The position numbers and the translations under genes are program-made. A stretch of DNA of 44,260 nt, from NCBI RefSeq assembly GCF_027622855.1, contig NZ_JAPZVR010000009.1, forward strand, positions 1 to 44,260. Direction: 5' to 3'. Below are positions 7,799 through 16,104 of the stretch, in pieces (position 1 is the stretch's first letter; each line of letters starts with the position of its first letter). Below the pieces are notes generated by a model that ran no database searches, was not told the DNA's origin, and saw only the letters and a list, made by a program, of their open reading frames with translations. Origin of the DNA: Glycomyces algeriensis (lineage in GTDB: Bacteria; Actinomycetota; Actinomycetes; Mycobacteriales; Micromonosporaceae).

Positions 7799-7837
7799 TC
7801 CTGAACCACCATGACTATCGTCAGGGGTGGTTCAGGA
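7799..7837. terminator. Hairpin TCCTGAACCAC/GTGGTTCAGGA
   Basis: Perfect 11-bp inverted repeat with a 17-nt loop. No U-rich tail on either strand; could be a terminator or protein site. Confidence 0.35.
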
Positions 7838-7911
7838 AGTTCGGCCGATGGCAGCGGCCCCGGGCTTCCATAGGCTTTATTCATGCACCAGATCGAACCG
7901 AAATATGAAGC

Positions 7912-7964
7912 GCGACTCCGGCCGCAAAGCCCTGCCGGGCGAGACGCCCGTCGGCCGGAGTCGC
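7912..7964 (-). terminator. Nested hairpin downstream of the surface protein gene
   Basis: Perfect 13-bp arms GCGACTCCGGCCG/CGGCCGGAGTCGC (7912-7924, 7952-7964) enclosing a second small stem (GGGCG/CGCCC). It lies 18 bp after the stop of the minus-strand surface protein, so it most likely terminates that transcript. Confidence 0.7.
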
Positions 7965-7982
7965 GTGCTGAACCTCGCGCCG

Positions 7983-9341
7983 CTACTCGCGCGCTCGCCG
8001 TCGGCCTGCGGCGATCAGCGCCACTGCACCGACCGCGACCAGCGAGGCCGCCGTGATCATGAACGCTCGGGCGTCGCCGCCGGTGGTCGCCAGGCCGTCT
8101 CCGGCACCGTTGGAGCCGTCGGATCCGTCCGACCCGTCCGACCCGGTGGTGCCGTCGGCGTCGCTCGGGTGCGGGCTCCAGGTCACGTTGTCGTGTGAGC
8201 GGGACGGGCTCGGGCTCGGCGTCACGTCGGTCTCGCAGGAGAGTTCGGCCGCGAACGGGAACTGGTGGATCTCGCCGCCTTCCTCGCCCAGGTCGCCGAG
8301 GGTCGCCTGCTTGGCGATGATCTGCCCTTCGATGTTGGCGGGGCTCGTGTCGGAGAAGACGGCGTCCGGCGCGTAGACGGTGCCTTCGACGGTGTCGCCG
8401 CTGACGGTGTTCAGCTCGGTCGTGCCGGCCCAGTCCCACAGGATGTAGGGCGCCTGCGTGCCGCTGATGCCGGCCTGCGTCGCCACATCCCAGTCCAGTT
8501 CGCCTCCGGTGCCGGAGGTGTCCACGTTGATCAGCAGCGGCGTGTCGGCCGAGGGCTGGTCGAGGAAGGTCAGGTTCGCCATGTTGTTGAGGTCCTCGCC
8601 GGTGAGGTCGAGGACATTGGTCGTCCCGCTCTCCAGGCTGATCCGGATCTGCTGTCCGGGTGCGACTTCGCCCTTGGCGACGGCCAAGCCGCTCGGGTCC
8701 CGCATGGTGACCGTGTTCTCGCACTCGGCGAGCTGGGAGGCCTTGGAGCGGAAGTCGGCGAACGCCGTGTCGAAGTCGATGGGCGAGGTCGGGCCCACCG
8801 AGTCGATCGGCTGCTGGACGGTCAGTTCGGCCCGAGGGGTGCTGTCGTACGCGGCCCCGGCGGCGACGAGGCGGGTGTTGACGCTCGCGTTGTTGGTGTC
8901 GGTGTTGAGCACGCTGGTGCCGGTGAGGTCGCCGATCTTGACGTAGCCCTCGTTCAGTACCCGCAGGATGTTGCCGATGCTCGGGTTCTGGCCGTACTTG
9001 AGCCGCCCGCCCACGACGAGTGCGCTCGGTTGCGCGTCGTCGCCGTCGATGAAGGTGCCGGTGGTGTGGATGGCGACGTTGTAGGTGCCGCCGATGGTGA
9101 GGTTCCCGCCAGTGGCGATCGGGCCCTCTGACTCGTGGGAGGTGAGCGTCGTGTCGCCTTCGATGAACGCGTTGTACCCGAGCGCGCTCTCGAGGGGGTC
9201 GATCGTGACCGTCGCCGCCTGCGCGGTCGGGGCCGTGGCCGCCGTGGCGAGGGCCGCCACCGCGACGACACCGGCGGCTCCGAGCACCGCCATGCGCCTG
9301 GCTCGTACTCGGTGCATGGACTTCGGCGGTTGGTGCGGCAT
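7983..9341 (-). CDS. LAxTG-anchored choice-of-anchor A surface protein
   Basis: 452 residues. N-terminal signal peptide (basic start, hydrophobic stretch and AQA near residue 40), then a choice-of-anchor A adhesion-like domain (LGYNAFIEGD, GPIATGGNLTIGG, LVVGGRL, TNVLDLTGEDL, ILWDWAGTTEL, GTVYAPDAVF, EGQIIAKQA). A Ser/Asp/Gly-rich stalk follows, then the sorting signal LATTG (about 417-421) with a membrane helix and RRRARE tail. LAxTG is the recognition motif of class E sortases in actinobacteria, so the protein should be covalently attached to the cell wall. Start ATG 9341 follows GGGGGAGC. No sortase gene is in the window. Confidence 0.92.
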   Translation of the reverse strand: MPHQPPKSMHRVRARRMAVLGAAGVVAVAALATAATAPTAQAATVTIDPLESALGYNAFIEGDTTLTSHESEGPIATGGNLTIGGTYNVAIHTTGTFIDGDDAQPSALVVGGRLKYGQNPSIGNILRVLNEGYVKIGDLTGTSVLNTDTNNASVNTRLVAAGAAYDSTPRAELTVQQPIDSVGPTSPIDFDTAFADFRSKASQLAECENTVTMRDPSGLAVAKGEVAPGQQIRISLESGTTNVLDLTGEDLNNMANLTFLDQPSADTPLLINVDTSGTGGELDWDVATQAGISGTQAPYILWDWAGTTELNTVSGDTVEGTVYAPDAVFSDTSPANIEGQIIAKQATLGDLGEEGGEIHQFPFAAELSCETDVTPSPSPSRSHDNVTWSPHPSDADGTTGSDGSDGSDGSNGAGDGLATTGGDARAFMITAASLVAVGAVALIAAGRRRARE

Positions 9342-9582
9342 GGTGCTCCCCCTGGATCGACGACGGTTGGCTGAGGCGGGGGGATTTTTGTGACTGAGCG
9401 TAACAAGGCAGACGTGGGTCAAGTGGTGTGAAACGCGCGGATCGGACGGCACTGGATGCGGCCGGGCCTGTCGAGTGGGCTGCGACGGGGTGCCCGAACC
9501 TTGCGACCGCACTCCGCTTGCTGTTGGATTGGCCTTGTGGGGCAACCGGATCCGTCCCTCACTTTGACCAAGGAGGACCCCC

Positions 9583-9981
9583 ATGGAGCATCCGTACGGG
9601 CGCCACGAGCGCGGACTGAAGACCCTGCAGCACCTCTCCGGCGAGGCCGAACCGACGGTCGTCACCTCGCTGGCCGACATCGCACCCGACCTCGGCCGGT
9701 TCATCGCGGAGTTCGCGTACGGCGATGTCCTCACCCGCCCCGAACTCGACCTGCGCGACCGCGAGCTTGTCACCATCGGCGCGCTCGCGGCGCTGGGCAA
9801 TGCCGCCCCGCAGTTGCGATTCCACATCAACGGCGCCCTCAACGCCGGCTGCACGAGGGCCGAGGTGATCGAGGCGCTCATCCAGATCGCCGTCTACGCC
9901 GGCTTCCCCGCCGCCATCAACGCGGTCGAGGCCGCGAGGGAAGTCTTCGCCGCCCGCGACGCGGCGGATTCACCGGACTGA
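9583..9981 (+). CDS. Carboxymuconolactone decarboxylase (PcaC-like) family protein
   Basis: 132 residues from ATG 9583, preceded by AAGGAGGA. All-helical CMD fold: the conserved region runs through RDRELVTIGALAALGN, LRFHINGALNAGCTRAEVIEAL and AVYAGFPAAINA. The CxxC pair of AhpD-type peroxidases is absent, which places it with the PcaC-like branch. No protocatechuate genes are nearby, so the substrate is unknown. The last codons and stop lie inside the first copy of a 58-bp tandem repeat. Confidence 0.88.
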   Translation: MEHPYGRHERGLKTLQHLSGEAEPTVVTSLADIAPDLGRFIAEFAYGDVLTRPELDLRDRELVTIGALAALGNAAPQLRFHINGALNAGCTRAEVIEALIQIAVYAGFPAAINAVEAAREVFAARDAADSPD

Positions 9982-10140
9982 GTCCCAGGCGTGAGGCTCA
10001 TCGAGTTGATCTTGCGACGCCCCGGATTCACCGGACTGAGTCCAAGGCGTGAGGCTCATCGAGATGAATCTCCCGGCGCCGCGGACTCACCGGACCGAGC
10101 CCGTGGAACCAGGACTCATTGCGCTGATTCTGCGACGCTG
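9965..10140. repeat. 58/59-bp tandem repeat, three copies
   Basis: Copies begin at 9965, 10023 and 10082. The first two differ at few positions; the third is more diverged. Each starts CGGA(T/C)TCACCGGAC, and in copy 1 this is coding sequence for the last residues and TGA of the CMD-family gene. The gene end has therefore been duplicated into the downstream spacer. Confidence 0.9.
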
Positions 10141-10190
10141 ATGATCGACTGAACCGGCTCGTCGAGTCACTTGAGGTTTCCTTGCGTGAA

Positions 10191-10228
10191 GCCGAGGGGC
10201 GCATCGCGATCGCGATGCGCCCCTCGGC
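10191..10228. terminator. Perfect 18-bp stem hairpin
   Basis: Arms GCCGAGGGGCGCATCGCG and its exact complement with a 2-nt loop. It sits between the convergent CMD and DUF5925 genes and is symmetric, so it can stop transcription from both sides. No U-tract, as is common in actinobacteria. Confidence 0.75.
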
Positions 10229-10314
10229 TGTCGTACCCCGCTGGGAGTATTGAATCGGGGGTTGCCGGCCGCGGCGAAGCTTGCGAGCCGTGACTCAGCA
10301 CAGGGTCCGATTTG

Positions 10315-10328
10315 AAGGCTAGAGCCTT
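10315..10328 (-). terminator. Short hairpin AAGGCT-AG-AGCCTT
   Basis: Six-bp perfect stem 9 bp after the stop of the DUF5925 gene. Likely a weak first terminator in front of the strong hairpin at 10191-10228. Confidence 0.4.
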
Positions 10329-10336
10329 GAAATGTC

Positions 10337-11464
10337 TTAGAGGTACTGCCCGATCTGCTGCTGCGGGATCGGAGACTCGGTCCGCGTCGGGTCCGTGCCG
10401 CCGCGCCGGGCGTACAGCTCGGCGAGGGTCATCGGTTCGCGCACTGCGTCGCCGCCGAGCCAGTCGCTCGACTCAAGCGCCGAGAGCGCCCCGACCTCGA
10501 TCTGCGCCAGGCACCGCCCGGGCCGGACCACGGCCGGGTGCAGCCGGTCGAGCCGCTCGTTCGTGGTGATCGCGACCATGATCTCGCGGCCCTGTCCGAG
10601 CAGGCCGTCCGTCAGGTTCAGCAGGCGCGCCAGGGACTGCCCCGACGCCTCCTTCGCCTCACCGCGGATGAGCTCGTCGCAGTCCTCGAGGACCATCAGC
10701 CGCCAGTGCCCGCGCCGCGGCTCGTCCGGGTTCAGGTCCGCGTCCAGCACCAGGTCCATCTCCGACCCGATGATGACCTCCATCAGGTAAGACGGGTCCG
10801 CGAAGAACGCCTCCGGGTCCAGCACCGTGTCCACCTGGCACCACGGCGCCCACTCGCGGGCCAGCGCCCGCAGCGCCGTCGTCTTCCCGGTCCCGGGCGG
10901 GCCGTGGAACAGCACCAGCCGCCCCGCCACGTCCGAAGCCTGCGTCGCCATCAGCTTCCCCAGCGCCGAGCCGGCGCTCGAGGAGTAGTTCCGCTCGATC
11001 TCCGGCCAGCGCGGCGCGCTGATCGACCGCGTGGACCGGAACGGCCCGCGGGCCGACCGGTACCAGAAGCCCATGTCGACCTTGTCCTCGCCGACCTCTT
11101 CGACCGAACCGGTCCGGTCGGTGAGGTAGGCGGCGATCTCCTCGGCGCGCTCGCGCGTCACCGCGGTCACGACCGCCTGGCCCGAGCCGTCCCGCCAGCG
11201 CTGCGTGCGCAGCGTCCAGCCGTCACCGGTCACCAGTTGCAGAAAAGAAGCCCCGGAAATCGACCGTACGAGTGAACCGCCCTCAGGAATGAGGTCCACG
11301 TCGTCGGCGACCATGTCGAGCGCCCGCACGACCGCGTGCGGTTGCGCCCCGGAGACGTACGCGTCCAGTGCCATGAGGTTCAGCACGTTCGACGGATCGT
11401 CCGAGCCGTCGAGCGTGAAGTGCATGTTGCCGAGCACGCCGCCGCTCCCCTGAAGCAGGTTCAT
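10337..11464 (-). CDS. AAA-family ATPase with DUF5925 domain
   Basis: 375 residues. The N-terminal half (1-135) matches the actinobacterial DUF5925 domain, and the segment around MGFWY-x-x-x-x-GP-x-R-x-TR precedes the ATPase. Walker A GPPGTGKTT (188-196, Lys194), Walker B LMVLEDCDEL (Glu260/Asp261), a sensor-1 TTNE and the arginine-containing HPAVVRPGRC segment are visible. This is the layout of a BCS1-like classical AAA protein. Cellular role unknown. Start chosen at ATG 11464; ATG 11494 in frame has GGTGGATC upstream and adds ten residues, so it is an equal alternative. Possible terminators lie at 10315-10328 and 10191-10228. Confidence 0.9.
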   Translation of the reverse strand: MNLLQGSGGVLGNMHFTLDGSDDPSNVLNLMALDAYVSGAQPHAVVRALDMVADDVDLIPEGGSLVRSISGASFLQLVTGDGWTLRTQRWRDGSGQAVVTAVTRERAEEIAAYLTDRTGSVEEVGEDKVDMGFWYRSARGPFRSTRSISAPRWPEIERNYSSSAGSALGKLMATQASDVAGRLVLFHGPPGTGKTTALRALAREWAPWCQVDTVLDPEAFFADPSYLMEVIIGSEMDLVLDADLNPDEPRRGHWRLMVLEDCDELIRGEAKEASGQSLARLLNLTDGLLGQGREIMVAITTNERLDRLHPAVVRPGRCLAQIEVGALSALESSDWLGGDAVREPMTLAELYARRGGTDPTRTESPIPQQQIGQYL

Positions 11465-11712
11465 GATCTCACCGCGTCTTTCGATGATTCCCATCGCGAT
11501 CCACCATAGAAAACTACGGCGACGCCTCCGCCGCCGTGACTGCCATCGCACGGCATCGCATGCCGCGCTCCGTGACCGTGCCTTTTGACTGTGTCCTGCA
11601 ACCCCTGTGTCCTGCAACCCTGCCACGACGATGCGCGCCCGCAGGGCCCGCCGTGGAGTTGCAGGAGATAACTGGACCCCACCCGGTGGGGCGTGAGCTG
11701 GAACAATCAGCC

Positions 11713-13779
11713 ATGCTGGGTTACGTGACCGCATCGACCGAGACCAGCCAAAACACCGCCGCTACCATACCTGGCGGCGGCGCGGGGTCCCGAGGCGGGC
11801 AGCAGACGCGGCACGGGCGCGGACTGCGTGCGCTGGCCGTCGCCGCGGCGGTGCTCGCAGGGCTCGCCGTCGCCGTGATCGCCCTCGACCTCGGCGGAGC
11901 CGTCGACGTCGCGGAGCTGCCCGGCCTGTCGACCGCCGACCCCACCGTCACCTGGGCCGCGGGCCTCCTCAAGTACGGGTACGACCTGGCGATGCTCGCC
12001 GCGGTCGGCTGCATGATCGCCGCCGCGTGCTTCCTGCCGGGACGCCAGGGCGACCGCGCCCGGCTCACCGGCCAGTCCTGGCGGTGGCTGCGCGTCGGCG
12101 CCGCCGCCTCAGGCATCTGGGCGGCCGTGGCCCTGATGAGCCTCCCGGTCGACTTCGCGAACTCGTTCGCCCGGCCGCTCGGCGGGGTCACCGCCCTGGG
12201 CCTGTGGTCGTACGTGGGCCAGTACGAGCAGGGCCAGGCGCTCGGTGCGACCGCGCTGCTGGCGACCGCCGCGGCCGTGGTCGCGGCGCGGGCGTTCACG
12301 ATCCCCGGCGCGGTGCTCGCGGCCGCGCTCGCGATCGGCGCGGCGCTCCCCCCGGTGTTCACCGGGCACTCGGCGTCGAACGGGAACCACCAGATCGCCG
12401 TCGACGGCCTCCTCATCCACGTCGTGGCCGCCGCGTTCTGGGCGGGCGGCCTGTTCGCGCTGTTCATCGCCCGCCGCGATCCGGCCATCGCCGCCCGCCG
12501 GTACTCGGCCGCCGCCGTGTTCGCCTACGCCGCGATCGGCTTCTCCGGCCTGATCGTGTTCTGCGCCAACGTCAACCTCACCGACCTGTGGACGTCCCCG
12601 TACGGGCGCATCGCGCTCGCGAAGCTCATGGTCCTCGCGGTCGGCGGGGTCTTCGGCTGGGCGCACCGGCGCGTCACCCTGCCGCGCATCGCCGCAGGGG
12701 ACCGCAGCGCGTTCACGCGCCTGGCCGCAGTCGAACTGGGGCTCATGGCGGCCGCGTTCGGCCTCGCCTCGTCCCTGTCGGTGACGCCGCCGCCGTCGGC
12801 GGAGCTGCCGGACCCGAACACGGCCCTGCTCGGCTTCCCCACGCCCGGCCCGCTCTCCTTCGCGTCGATCGTCCTCGACTGGTACCCGTCCGTGCTGTTC
12901 TGCACGGCCGCACTGGCACTCGTGGGCGCGTACGTCGCCGGCGTCGTGCGCCTGCGCCGCCGCGGCGACTCCTGGCCCTGGTACCGCACGGCGCTGTGGA
13001 TCGCCGGGTGGGCCGTCGTCGTCATCACCACCTCCTCCGGACTGAGCAAGTACGGGATGGTGCTGTTCAGCGCGCACATGGTGCAGCACATGGCGTTGAA
13101 CATGCTCGCGCCGATCCTCCTCGTGCTGGCCGCGCCGGTCACACTCGCGCTGCGGGCCCTCAAGCCCGACCGTGCCGGCGGGCCGCGCGAATGGCTGCTC
13201 GCCGCGATCCACAGCCGCTGGTCGAAGCTCGTCTCGCGCCCGCTCGTGGCCCTGTTCGTCTACCTGACGAGCCTGTACCTCATGTACTTCACGGGCATGT
13301 TCGAGTGGGCGATGCGCTCGCACTTCGGGCACCTGTTCATGACCATGCACTTCCTGGCCGCGGGGAGCCTGTTCTTCTGGGTGATCATCGGCCCGGATCC
13401 GAAGCCGCGCCCGCTCTCCTACCCGGCGAAGGTGCTGCTGTACTTCGTGTCGATCGTGTTCCATGCGATCTTCGGGCTCACACTCATGATGGGCACCAAC
13501 CTGATCGCCGTCGACTGGTACACCCAGATCGCCATCCCCTGGGTGGGCGACCTCCTCGCCGACCAGCGCGCCGGAGGCGGCATCGCGTGGGCGTTCGGGG
13601 AGATTCCGAGTCTCATCATCATCGTCGTGCTCATCGCGCAGTGGACGCGCTCGGAGGAGCGCGAGGGCCGCCGCCTCGACCGGATGGCCGAACGCGCCGC
13701 CGCCTCGGGCCGCCCCGAGGACGACCCGCACGAGGTCTACAACGCCTACCTCGCGGGCCTCGACCAGGAACGCCGCTGA
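11713..13779 (+). CDS. CopD-CtaG fusion membrane protein
   Basis: 688 residues with some 14 or more membrane helices. The first half matches the CopD copper-resistance domain (segment NLTDLWTSPYGRIALAKLM and the following helix ending in HRR). The second half matches caa3-type cytochrome oxidase assembly factor CtaG, with conserved histidines in FSAHMVQHMALNM, the MFEWAMRSHFGHLFM-like segment and MTMHFLAAGSLFFW. Such fusions are usual in actinobacteria and are thought to move copper to membrane enzymes. Start ATG 11713 (MLGYVTAS); no strong ribosome site. Two 13-bp copies of TGTCCTGCAACCC lie at about 11592-11622 upstream. The gene is divergent from the DUF5925 gene. Confidence 0.9.
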   Translation: MLGYVTASTETSQNTAATIPGGGAGSRGGQQTRHGRGLRALAVAAAVLAGLAVAVIALDLGGAVDVAELPGLSTADPTVTWAAGLLKYGYDLAMLAAVGCMIAAACFLPGRQGDRARLTGQSWRWLRVGAAASGIWAAVALMSLPVDFANSFARPLGGVTALGLWSYVGQYEQGQALGATALLATAAAVVAARAFTIPGAVLAAALAIGAALPPVFTGHSASNGNHQIAVDGLLIHVVAAAFWAGGLFALFIARRDPAIAARRYSAAAVFAYAAIGFSGLIVFCANVNLTDLWTSPYGRIALAKLMVLAVGGVFGWAHRRVTLPRIAAGDRSAFTRLAAVELGLMAAAFGLASSLSVTPPPSAELPDPNTALLGFPTPGPLSFASIVLDWYPSVLFCTAALALVGAYVAGVVRLRRRGDSWPWYRTALWIAGWAVVVITTSSGLSKYGMVLFSAHMVQHMALNMLAPILLVLAAPVTLALRALKPDRAGGPREWLLAAIHSRWSKLVSRPLVALFVYLTSLYLMYFTGMFEWAMRSHFGHLFMTMHFLAAGSLFFWVIIGPDPKPRPLSYPAKVLLYFVSIVFHAIFGLTLMMGTNLIAVDWYTQIAIPWVGDLLADQRAGGGIAWAFGEIPSLIIIVVLIAQWTRSEEREGRRLDRMAERAAASGRPEDDPHEVYNAYLAGLDQERR

Positions 13780-13845
13780 AGTACCTGACTTTCGGCAGGG
13801 TGCAAACCGGTCGTTAGACAGATGCGGCCCAGGTGGACCCGAACG

Positions 13846-13851
13846 TAATGT
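13846..13851 (+). promoter_or_regulatory. Leaderless -10 element TAATGT
   Basis: TAATGT ends six bases before ATG 13858, the spacing expected when transcription starts at the start codon. There is no ribosome site upstream of this ATG. Confidence 0.5.
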
Positions 13852-13857
13852 GGCCGT

Positions 13858-15006
13858 ATGACCGCAGAAAACGTTCGCTTCGAGACCCTGGCCGTCCACG
13901 CCGCCGAACCCCGGCCCGCACACGGCCGCTCCGTCGTCTTCCCCATCTACCAGGGCACGGTCTACGAGATCGAACCCGGCGGCGGCGTCGACTACATCCG
14001 CTACTCCAACACGCCCACCCAGAACTACCTGCAGGAGAAGCTCGCCGCCCTCGAAGGCGCCGAGGCCGCCGTCGCCACCGCCTCCGGCATGGCCGCGATC
14101 AGCACCGCGCTCCGCAGCGTCCTCGGCGTCGGCGACCGCATCATCGTCGCCGGGAACATCTACGGCGGCACGCACGCGCTCCTCAACGAGGAATCCCGCC
14201 GCTCCGGCTGGGGCGTCGACTTCGTGGACGCCGACGACCCCGCCGCATGGGCCGCCGCGCTGACCCCCGAGACGAAAGCGGTCTACGTCGAGTCGATCAC
14301 CAACCCGCTCATCAGGGTCGGCGATCTCGCCGGCCTCGCCGCGTTCGCGCGGGAGCACGGCCTGACCTCGATCATCGACAACACCTTCCCCACCCCGATG
14401 CTGTTCCGGCCGCACAGCATCGGCTACGACCTGGTGTGCCACTCGGCGACCAAGGGTCTGAACGGGCACTCGGACCTCGTCGCGGGCGTGGTCACCGGCT
14501 CGGCCGAGCGGATCGAGCACGTGCGCCACTTCCTGATGCTGTTCGGCGGCAGCATCGACCCGCACGCCGCGTTCCTGCTCTCCCGCGGCCTCAAGACTCT
14601 CGCGATCCGGGTCAAGGCGCAGGGCGAGAACGCGCTCGCGCTGGCGCGGTTCCTGGAGGGGCACAGCGCGATCGCCGAGGTGCACTACCCGGGGCTCGAG
14701 TCGCACCCCGACCACGCTCGGGCCTTGGAGCTGTTCTCCGGGTTCGGTTCGATGCTGGCGTTCCGGCCGGTCGGGGGCTTGGAGGCGGCGGAGCGGCTGC
14801 TGAAGTCGCTGCAGATCCCGTACTCAGCGGCGAGCCTGGGCGGGGTGGAGTCGCTGGTGACGCGCCCGGCGATCAGCAGCCACGTGAAGCTGACCGCCGA
14901 GGAGCGGGCGGCGGCGGGCATCGCGGACGATCTCATCCGGTTCTCCACGGGCATTGAGGCGGCCGAGGACCTGATCGAGGACTTCGGGAGGGCCCTGGGG
15001 GAGTAA
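13858..15006 (+). CDS. Cys/Met metabolism PLP-dependent enzyme
   Basis: 382 residues of the trans-sulfuration family (cystathionine gamma-synthase, beta/gamma-lyase, methionine gamma-lyase). The PLP-binding lysine is Lys199 in HSATKGLNGHSD; Asp174 in IIDNTF pairs with the pyridine nitrogen; IYGGTH (101-106) and VESITNP (144-150) are family motifs. The usual YSRxxNPT near residue 50 reads IRYSNTPTQNY, so the exact reaction cannot be called from motifs. Probably leaderless (TAATGT six bases before ATG). No methionine pathway gene is adjacent. Confidence 0.88.
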   Translation: MTAENVRFETLAVHAAEPRPAHGRSVVFPIYQGTVYEIEPGGGVDYIRYSNTPTQNYLQEKLAALEGAEAAVATASGMAAISTALRSVLGVGDRIIVAGNIYGGTHALLNEESRRSGWGVDFVDADDPAAWAAALTPETKAVYVESITNPLIRVGDLAGLAAFAREHGLTSIIDNTFPTPMLFRPHSIGYDLVCHSATKGLNGHSDLVAGVVTGSAERIEHVRHFLMLFGGSIDPHAAFLLSRGLKTLAIRVKAQGENALALARFLEGHSAIAEVHYPGLESHPDHARALELFSGFGSMLAFRPVGGLEAAERLLKSLQIPYSAASLGGVESLVTRPAISSHVKLTAEERAAAGIADDLIRFSTGIEAAEDLIEDFGRALGE

Positions 15007-15122
15007 GGAACTGCGGCCGTACAAGAGAGAGGAGGTGCGACTGGACTTCGGGAAGAGGCGCGACGGCCTGCGAGGACGAGCGGAGGCGCAACGCGACGAC
15101 GGGGACGAGCCGAAGCGCAGCG

Positions 15123-15141
15123 CGGCCCGCTGCGCGGGCCG
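15123..15141. terminator. Hairpin between convergent genes
   Basis: Arms CGGCCCGC/GCGGGCCG with a 3-nt loop, between the ends of the PLP enzyme and pxpC genes. It could terminate both. The rest of this 210-bp gap shows nothing convincing. Confidence 0.55.
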
Positions 15142-15216
15142 GGGTTGCCGAGCGCGCTCGTTGAGCCGGGTGCGTCGGGCGCGCAAGGCGCCACGACGCA
15201 TCACCGGCCGGCTCGG

Positions 15217-16104
15217 TCAGGCCCGCCTGCTCCAGTGGGGCATGGGGATCGGGGCGAACCTGATCCGCGTGCCGGGTCGGGCTTGAGCGGCGGCGGCCTG
15301 CGCTTCGGCTCCGACGACGCCGATCACGGGGTAGCCGCCGGTGGTCGGGTGGTCGGCGCCGAACAGGATCGGCTGCCCGTTCGGGGGGACCTGGAGGCCG
15401 CCCGCGACGATGCCCTCGCTCGGAAGTTCGGCGGTGTCGATGCGCCGCAGCGCGGGACCGTCGAGCCGCAGGCCGATCCGGTTGGAGTGCTCCGAGACCG
15501 TCCACACCCCCCGGGCGAGTTCTGCGACCGCCTCAGGCCGGAACCACTCCAGGCGGGGGCCCAGGTGGAGCTTCATGACGAGCTCCTCGCTCACCCCGGC
15601 CCACGGCGTCGGCCACTGCGTGGGCAGCGGCGGGTGCGCGGGGCTGGGGCCGAGCGGGATCGTGTCGCCGTCGGCCAGCGGCGCGGGGCCGAGACCGGAG
15701 AGCAGGCAGGTCGAGTGCGAGCCGAGGCTCGACTTCGGGTGCAGCCCACCGGAGAACGCCAGGTAGGAGCGCACGCCGACTTCGGCGGGGCCGGCGTCGA
15801 GCACCGACCCGGCCTTGAGCTTCACCGGCTGGCCCCACGACTCCGGGCGTCCGTCCACAGTGACCGGGCAGGGCGCGCCGCCCACGACCACGGTCACGTT
15901 CCGGTGCGCCTTCACCGTGCAGCCGTTCAGGGTCGTCTCGAGCGCGCAGGCCCCGGTCGGGTTGCCCGCCAGCTGGTTCGCGAGCCGCCACGACGGGCGG
16001 TCCGCGGCGCCGGAGGGCGGCACCGCGAGGTGGCCCCAGCCGGGGCGGCCGGCGTCCTGGCAGGTGGTGAGCACGCCCGCGCGCAGGATCTCGATGTGGC
16101 TCAT
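15217..16104 (-). CDS. pxpC: 5-oxoprolinase subunit C / biotin-dependent carboxyltransferase family
   Basis: 295 residues of the KipA/PxpC (allophanate hydrolase subunit 2-like) family: GVLTTCQDAGRPGWGHLAVPPSGAADRPSWRLAN at the N-terminus, CALETTLNG, and SEGIVAGGLQVPPNGQPI-like plus H-P-T-T-G-G-Y-P-V-I-G at the end. With PxpA and PxpB it forms the ATP-dependent enzyme that opens 5-oxoproline (pyroglutamate) to glutamate, a damage-repair and salvage step in the cytoplasm. Its ATG overlaps the pxpB stop (ATGA at 16104-16101), indicating translational coupling. Last gene of the operon. Confidence 0.93.
   Translation of the reverse strand: MSHIEILRAGVLTTCQDAGRPGWGHLAVPPSGAADRPSWRLANQLAGNPTGACALETTLNGCTVKAHRNVTVVVGGAPCPVTVDGRPESWGQPVKLKAGSVLDAGPAEVGVRSYLAFSGGLHPKSSLGSHSTCLLSGLGPAPLADGDTIPLGPSPAHPPLPTQWPTPWAGVSEELVMKLHLGPRLEWFRPEAVAELARGVWTVSEHSNRIGLRLDGPALRRIDTAELPSEGIVAGGLQVPPNGQPILFGADHPTTGGYPVIGVVGAEAQAAAAQARPGTRIRFAPIPMPHWSRRA

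Larger units (their letters stand above)
7410..7982. other. Long intergenic region with hairpins and imperfect repeats
   Basis: 573 bp with no credible gene. It contains a hairpin at 7531-7558 (9-bp arms GTCGGGGCC/GGCCCCGAC), imperfect repeats at 7600-7770, a second hairpin at 7799-7837 and a terminator at 7912-7964. Open frames here are repeat-driven Pro/His/Ala strings. Confidence 0.6.

Noticed and set aside
7406..7814. Open frames in the 7.4-7.8 kb spacer
   Set aside because: Driven by GCACCCTGCGCA repeats; inconsistent with a folded protein.
5584..8724. 1046-residue minus-strand frame
   Set aside because: Overlaps the epimerase, DUF1275 and surface-protein genes antisense or out of frame, with repeats; no ribosome site.
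15035..15286. 83-residue basic frame after the PLP enzyme
   Set aside because: GTG start sits inside the GGAGG-like run, Arg-rich low-complexity text, overlaps the pxpC end and a terminator hairpin.
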